Source of the DNA: CAIWHR01 sp963726775
GTDB taxonomy: Bacteria > Pseudomonadota > Gammaproteobacteria > Burkholderiales > Casimicrobiaceae
NCBI GenBank assembly: GCA_963726775.1
Contig: CAVSDL010000012.1
Coordinates: 149,040-213,039, forward strand
Length of the DNA: 64,000 nucleotides
Direction of reading: 5' to 3'
The notes beneath the pieces are model-generated. The model did no database searches. It was not told the DNA's origin and saw nothing but the letters and a program-made list of their open reading frames with translations. This document shows positions 62,379 to 64,000 of this stretch, piece after piece (the first letter of the stretch is position 1; the number at the start of each line of letters is the position of its first letter). The position numbers and the translations under genes were made by a program.

Positions 62379-63080
62379 ATGGCATCGCCAACCTACAAGT
62401 CTGCGTTGATCGTCGGTGCTGGCCAAGGACTGAGCGCGTCGCTCACCCGCCTGCTCCGCAAGGAGGGTCTCGCTGTCTCAATCGCCGCGCGCGACTCCGC
62501 GAAGCTTGCGCCGTTGTGTACCGAAACAGGTGCCCGCGCCTGGAGCTGCGACGCCCAAGACGAGACGGCAGTACAGCGGCTGTTTGCCGACATCGATAGC
62601 GAACAGGGTGGGCCGGACGTGGTCATCTACAACGCCAGCGCGCGTTCCCGCGGACCGTTCATCGATCTCGTCCCGGCCGAGGTTCAGCGCGCCATGCAGG
62701 TCACCGCGTTCGGCGCATTTTTGGTCGCACAGCAAGCCGCCACCCGGATGTTGCCAAAGCGGCACGGCGCGATTCTGTTTACCGGCGCTTCGGCGAGCGT
62801 TAAGGGGTACGCGCAGTCGGCGCCGTTCGCGATGGGCAAATTTGCACTGCGCGGACTTGCCCAGAGCCTCGCCCGAGAGCTGGCGCCGCAAGGGATTCAC
62901 GTCGCGCACTTCGTCATCGACGGCGGGATTCGTGGCCCCGGACACAAGGACGACCCGGCCAAGCCGGATGCGCTGCTCGATCCCGATGCCATCGCGCTCA
63001 CCTATCTCAATGTTCTCCGGCAGCCGCGCAGCGCGTGGACCTGGGAGATCGAGTTGAGGCCCTGGGTGGAACGGTTCTGA
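62379..63080 (+). CDS. Atypical SDR-family oxidoreductase (F in place of catalytic Y)
   Basis: A 233-residue Rossmann protein with VGAGQGLSASLTR as the nucleotide loop and IYNASARSRG as the NNAG-like block. The catalytic serine is in LFTGASASVKG. The YxxxK motif reads F150-A-M-G-K154, so the catalytic tyrosine is a phenylalanine. FAxxKFALRG followed by ALAQS-type sequence is known in an SDR subgroup with this change, which may be inactive as a classical dehydrogenase. The chosen ATG 62379 follows AGAAGG. Confidence 0.85.
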   Translation: MASPTYKSALIVGAGQGLSASLTRLLRKEGLAVSIAARDSAKLAPLCTETGARAWSCDAQDETAVQRLFADIDSEQGGPDVVIYNASARSRGPFIDLVPAEVQRAMQVTAFGAFLVAQQAATRMLPKRHGAILFTGASASVKGYAQSAPFAMGKFALRGLAQSLARELAPQGIHVAHFVIDGGIRGPGHKDDPAKPDALLDPDAIALTYLNVLRQPRSAWTWEIELRPWVERF

Positions 63081-63255
63081 CCGGCGACGCATGTATCCGC
63101 ATGCCGGGGTCGGGGCAGACACGGTCGTCGTACGTGCGCGGTTGGAGTGCTTCCCGGCATCCGGTCACCGCAACAAGGCGATGTTTGCTCCGGGGCCGAA
63201 CCGAGTGACGGGCCCGGGTTCAACGCGGCCTTCCGACGGCGTCTAGCTCGAATCC

Positions 63256-63855
63256 ATGAGACCTGCGCCGGCCCTGGAAAGGGCGATGTTCTTCGTTCGG
63301 CGCTACAAGCGATTGCTTGGTGTCGGCCTCTTTCTGGTCGTCCTGCTGACGGTGTTCGAAGTCTCCGGACTGCGCGATCACTTCAATCTGGCGTTCCTAC
63401 GGCAACTCATCTTGCAACACCGGATCGGCGGACTGATTCTGTTCGTGCTGCTCTTTTCTCTCGGCAATCTGATCCAGATTCCGGGTTGGGTCTTCCTCGC
63501 CGCGGCGGTGTTGACACTGGGTCGAATGTGGGGCGGTGCGGTCACCTACGTCGCCGCCGTTACCTCGTGCGCGTTCACGTTCGTCACGATTCGAGCCCTT
63601 GGGGGGGACGCCTTGAGATTGCTTGAGAACCGTGTTGCGCTCCGGTTACTGCGCGAACTAGACGCCCATCCAATCGCGAGCGTTGCGCTGCTACGAATCC
63701 TGTTCCAGACAGTCCCAGCATTGAACTACGCGCTGGCGATGTCGGGAATCAAATTCCGCACGTACCTCGTCGGAACGCTGGTAGGTCTTCCAGTTCCGAT
63801 AGCCTTGTACTGCATCTTCTTCGACATTTTGGCAACTGGCCTTCACGTCAGTTAG
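63256..63855 (+). CDS. TVP38/TMEM64-type (VTT/DedA-like) membrane protein
   Basis: This 199-residue membrane protein has about five helices. It contains LGNLIQIPGWVFLAAAVLTLG and GGAVTYVAAVTSCAFTFVTIR, the VTT/SNARE-associated domain pattern, with the later RILFQTVPALNYALAMSGIKF that includes the conserved FxxVP-x-x-NY block. Relatives act in membrane lipid scrambling or undecaprenyl-phosphate recycling. The role here is not known. Confidence 0.8.
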   Translation: MRPAPALERAMFFVRRYKRLLGVGLFLVVLLTVFEVSGLRDHFNLAFLRQLILQHRIGGLILFVLLFSLGNLIQIPGWVFLAAAVLTLGRMWGGAVTYVAAVTSCAFTFVTIRALGGDALRLLENRVALRLLRELDAHPIASVALLRILFQTVPALNYALAMSGIKFRTYLVGTLVGLPVPIALYCIFFDILATGLHVS

Positions 63856-63886
63856 CGCCCCGCCGGCGCGATGCGTATAACTCGGC

Positions 63887-64000
63887 CTATGCCTCGCCGC
63901 GCGCCGGATAGTCCTTGGCAATGACGAAGTCGAGCGCGGCAAGGATCTCCCGGAAGTGTGGTCGCGCGAACGGCGTCGACTGGATGGATGCCCAGTAGAG
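63887..64000 (-). CDS. Unidentified protein, C-terminal end (runs off window)
   Basis: The minus strand from the window edge to a TAG at 63887-63889 encodes about 37 residues ending REILAALDFVIAKDYPARGEA. It is a coherent C-terminal tail, but it is too short to name a family. Confidence 0.4.
   Translation of the reverse strand, partial: LYWASIQSTPFARPHFREILAALDFVIAKDYPARGEA

Noticed and set aside
1..64000. CRISPR arrays, prophage, integrons, toxin-antitoxin or restriction systems
   Set aside because: No regularly spaced repeats, integrase, phage structural genes or defence families were seen, though a single EVE-domain gene is present.

Overview
The window reads as chromosomal DNA of a GC-rich betaproteobacterium (Burkholderiales-like, perhaps uncultured). 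The basis is very high GC, frequent GTG starts, ATGA/GTGA overlaps between neighbouring genes, the surE-pcm-nlpD-rpoS order, a three-gene transhydrogenase (pntAA, pntAB, pntB), a DUF1631 protein, an HrpA helicase with a long C-terminal region, PEP carboxylase, and a MoxR-DUF58-TgpA cluster. No phage, plasmid or CRISPR locus was seen.

Layout. 1-1.9 kb: minus-strand EamA transporter end, GNAT acetyltransferase, EVE-domain protein and a small membrane protein. 2.1-11.3 kb: plus-strand tartrate/D-malate dehydrogenase, transhydrogenase genes (pntB carries a one-base frameshift), a CaiB/BaiF CoA-transferase and a 1145-residue CPBP membrane protease with a duplicated module. 11.4-14.2 kb: large DUF349 protein (minus). 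14.5-22.5 kb: hrpA, DUF1631 protein, molybdopterin-binding-domain protein, MaoC hydratase. 22.6-27.6 kb: pyrD (minus), mltB, ppc. 27.6-30.5 kb: iron-uptake genes fbpA (plus) and fbpB (minus), convergent, with a perfect FNR-type box upstream of fbpA. 30.6-34.3 kb: surE-pcm-nlpD-rpoS stationary-phase operon. 34.3-38.5 kb: transglutaminase/DUF58/MoxR cluster (minus). 38.7-43.7 kb: histone-deacetylase-like enzyme, Tat-type Rieske protein, an ABC-2 exporter and an unrecognised protein with an HExxxH motif. 43.8-50.5 kb: mixed genes including a long proline-rich TonB-like repeat protein, a methyltransferase, a second MaoC protein and a Tat-exported dienelactone hydrolase. 50.7-54.7 kb: alaC-hom-thrC, linking alanine and threonine/methionine branch metabolism. 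54.8-56.2 kb: a frameshifted C13-peptidase-like membrane protein lacking the usual histidine. 56.2-60 kb: fbpC and a NitT/TauT-type ABC transporter operon.

At 60.05 kb stands the initiator tRNA gene with a strong promoter and an intrinsic terminator. The 5' part of a group II intron starts immediately after the terminator T-tract and has lost its reverse transcriptase and 3' half. Beyond it lie genes of visibly lower GC (HPP membrane protein, GST, atypical SDR, TVP38/DedA-like protein), which look like an accessory segment.

The most unusual observations are the palindromic element between pntAB and pntB with a 30-codon ORF bridging both genes, the intron remnant behind the tRNA terminator, the FNR/Fur-like region before fbpA, the symmetric TATAAT inverted repeat between fbpB and surE, the duplicated CPBP protease, the HExxxH protein, and the frameshifts in pntB and the C13 peptidase.
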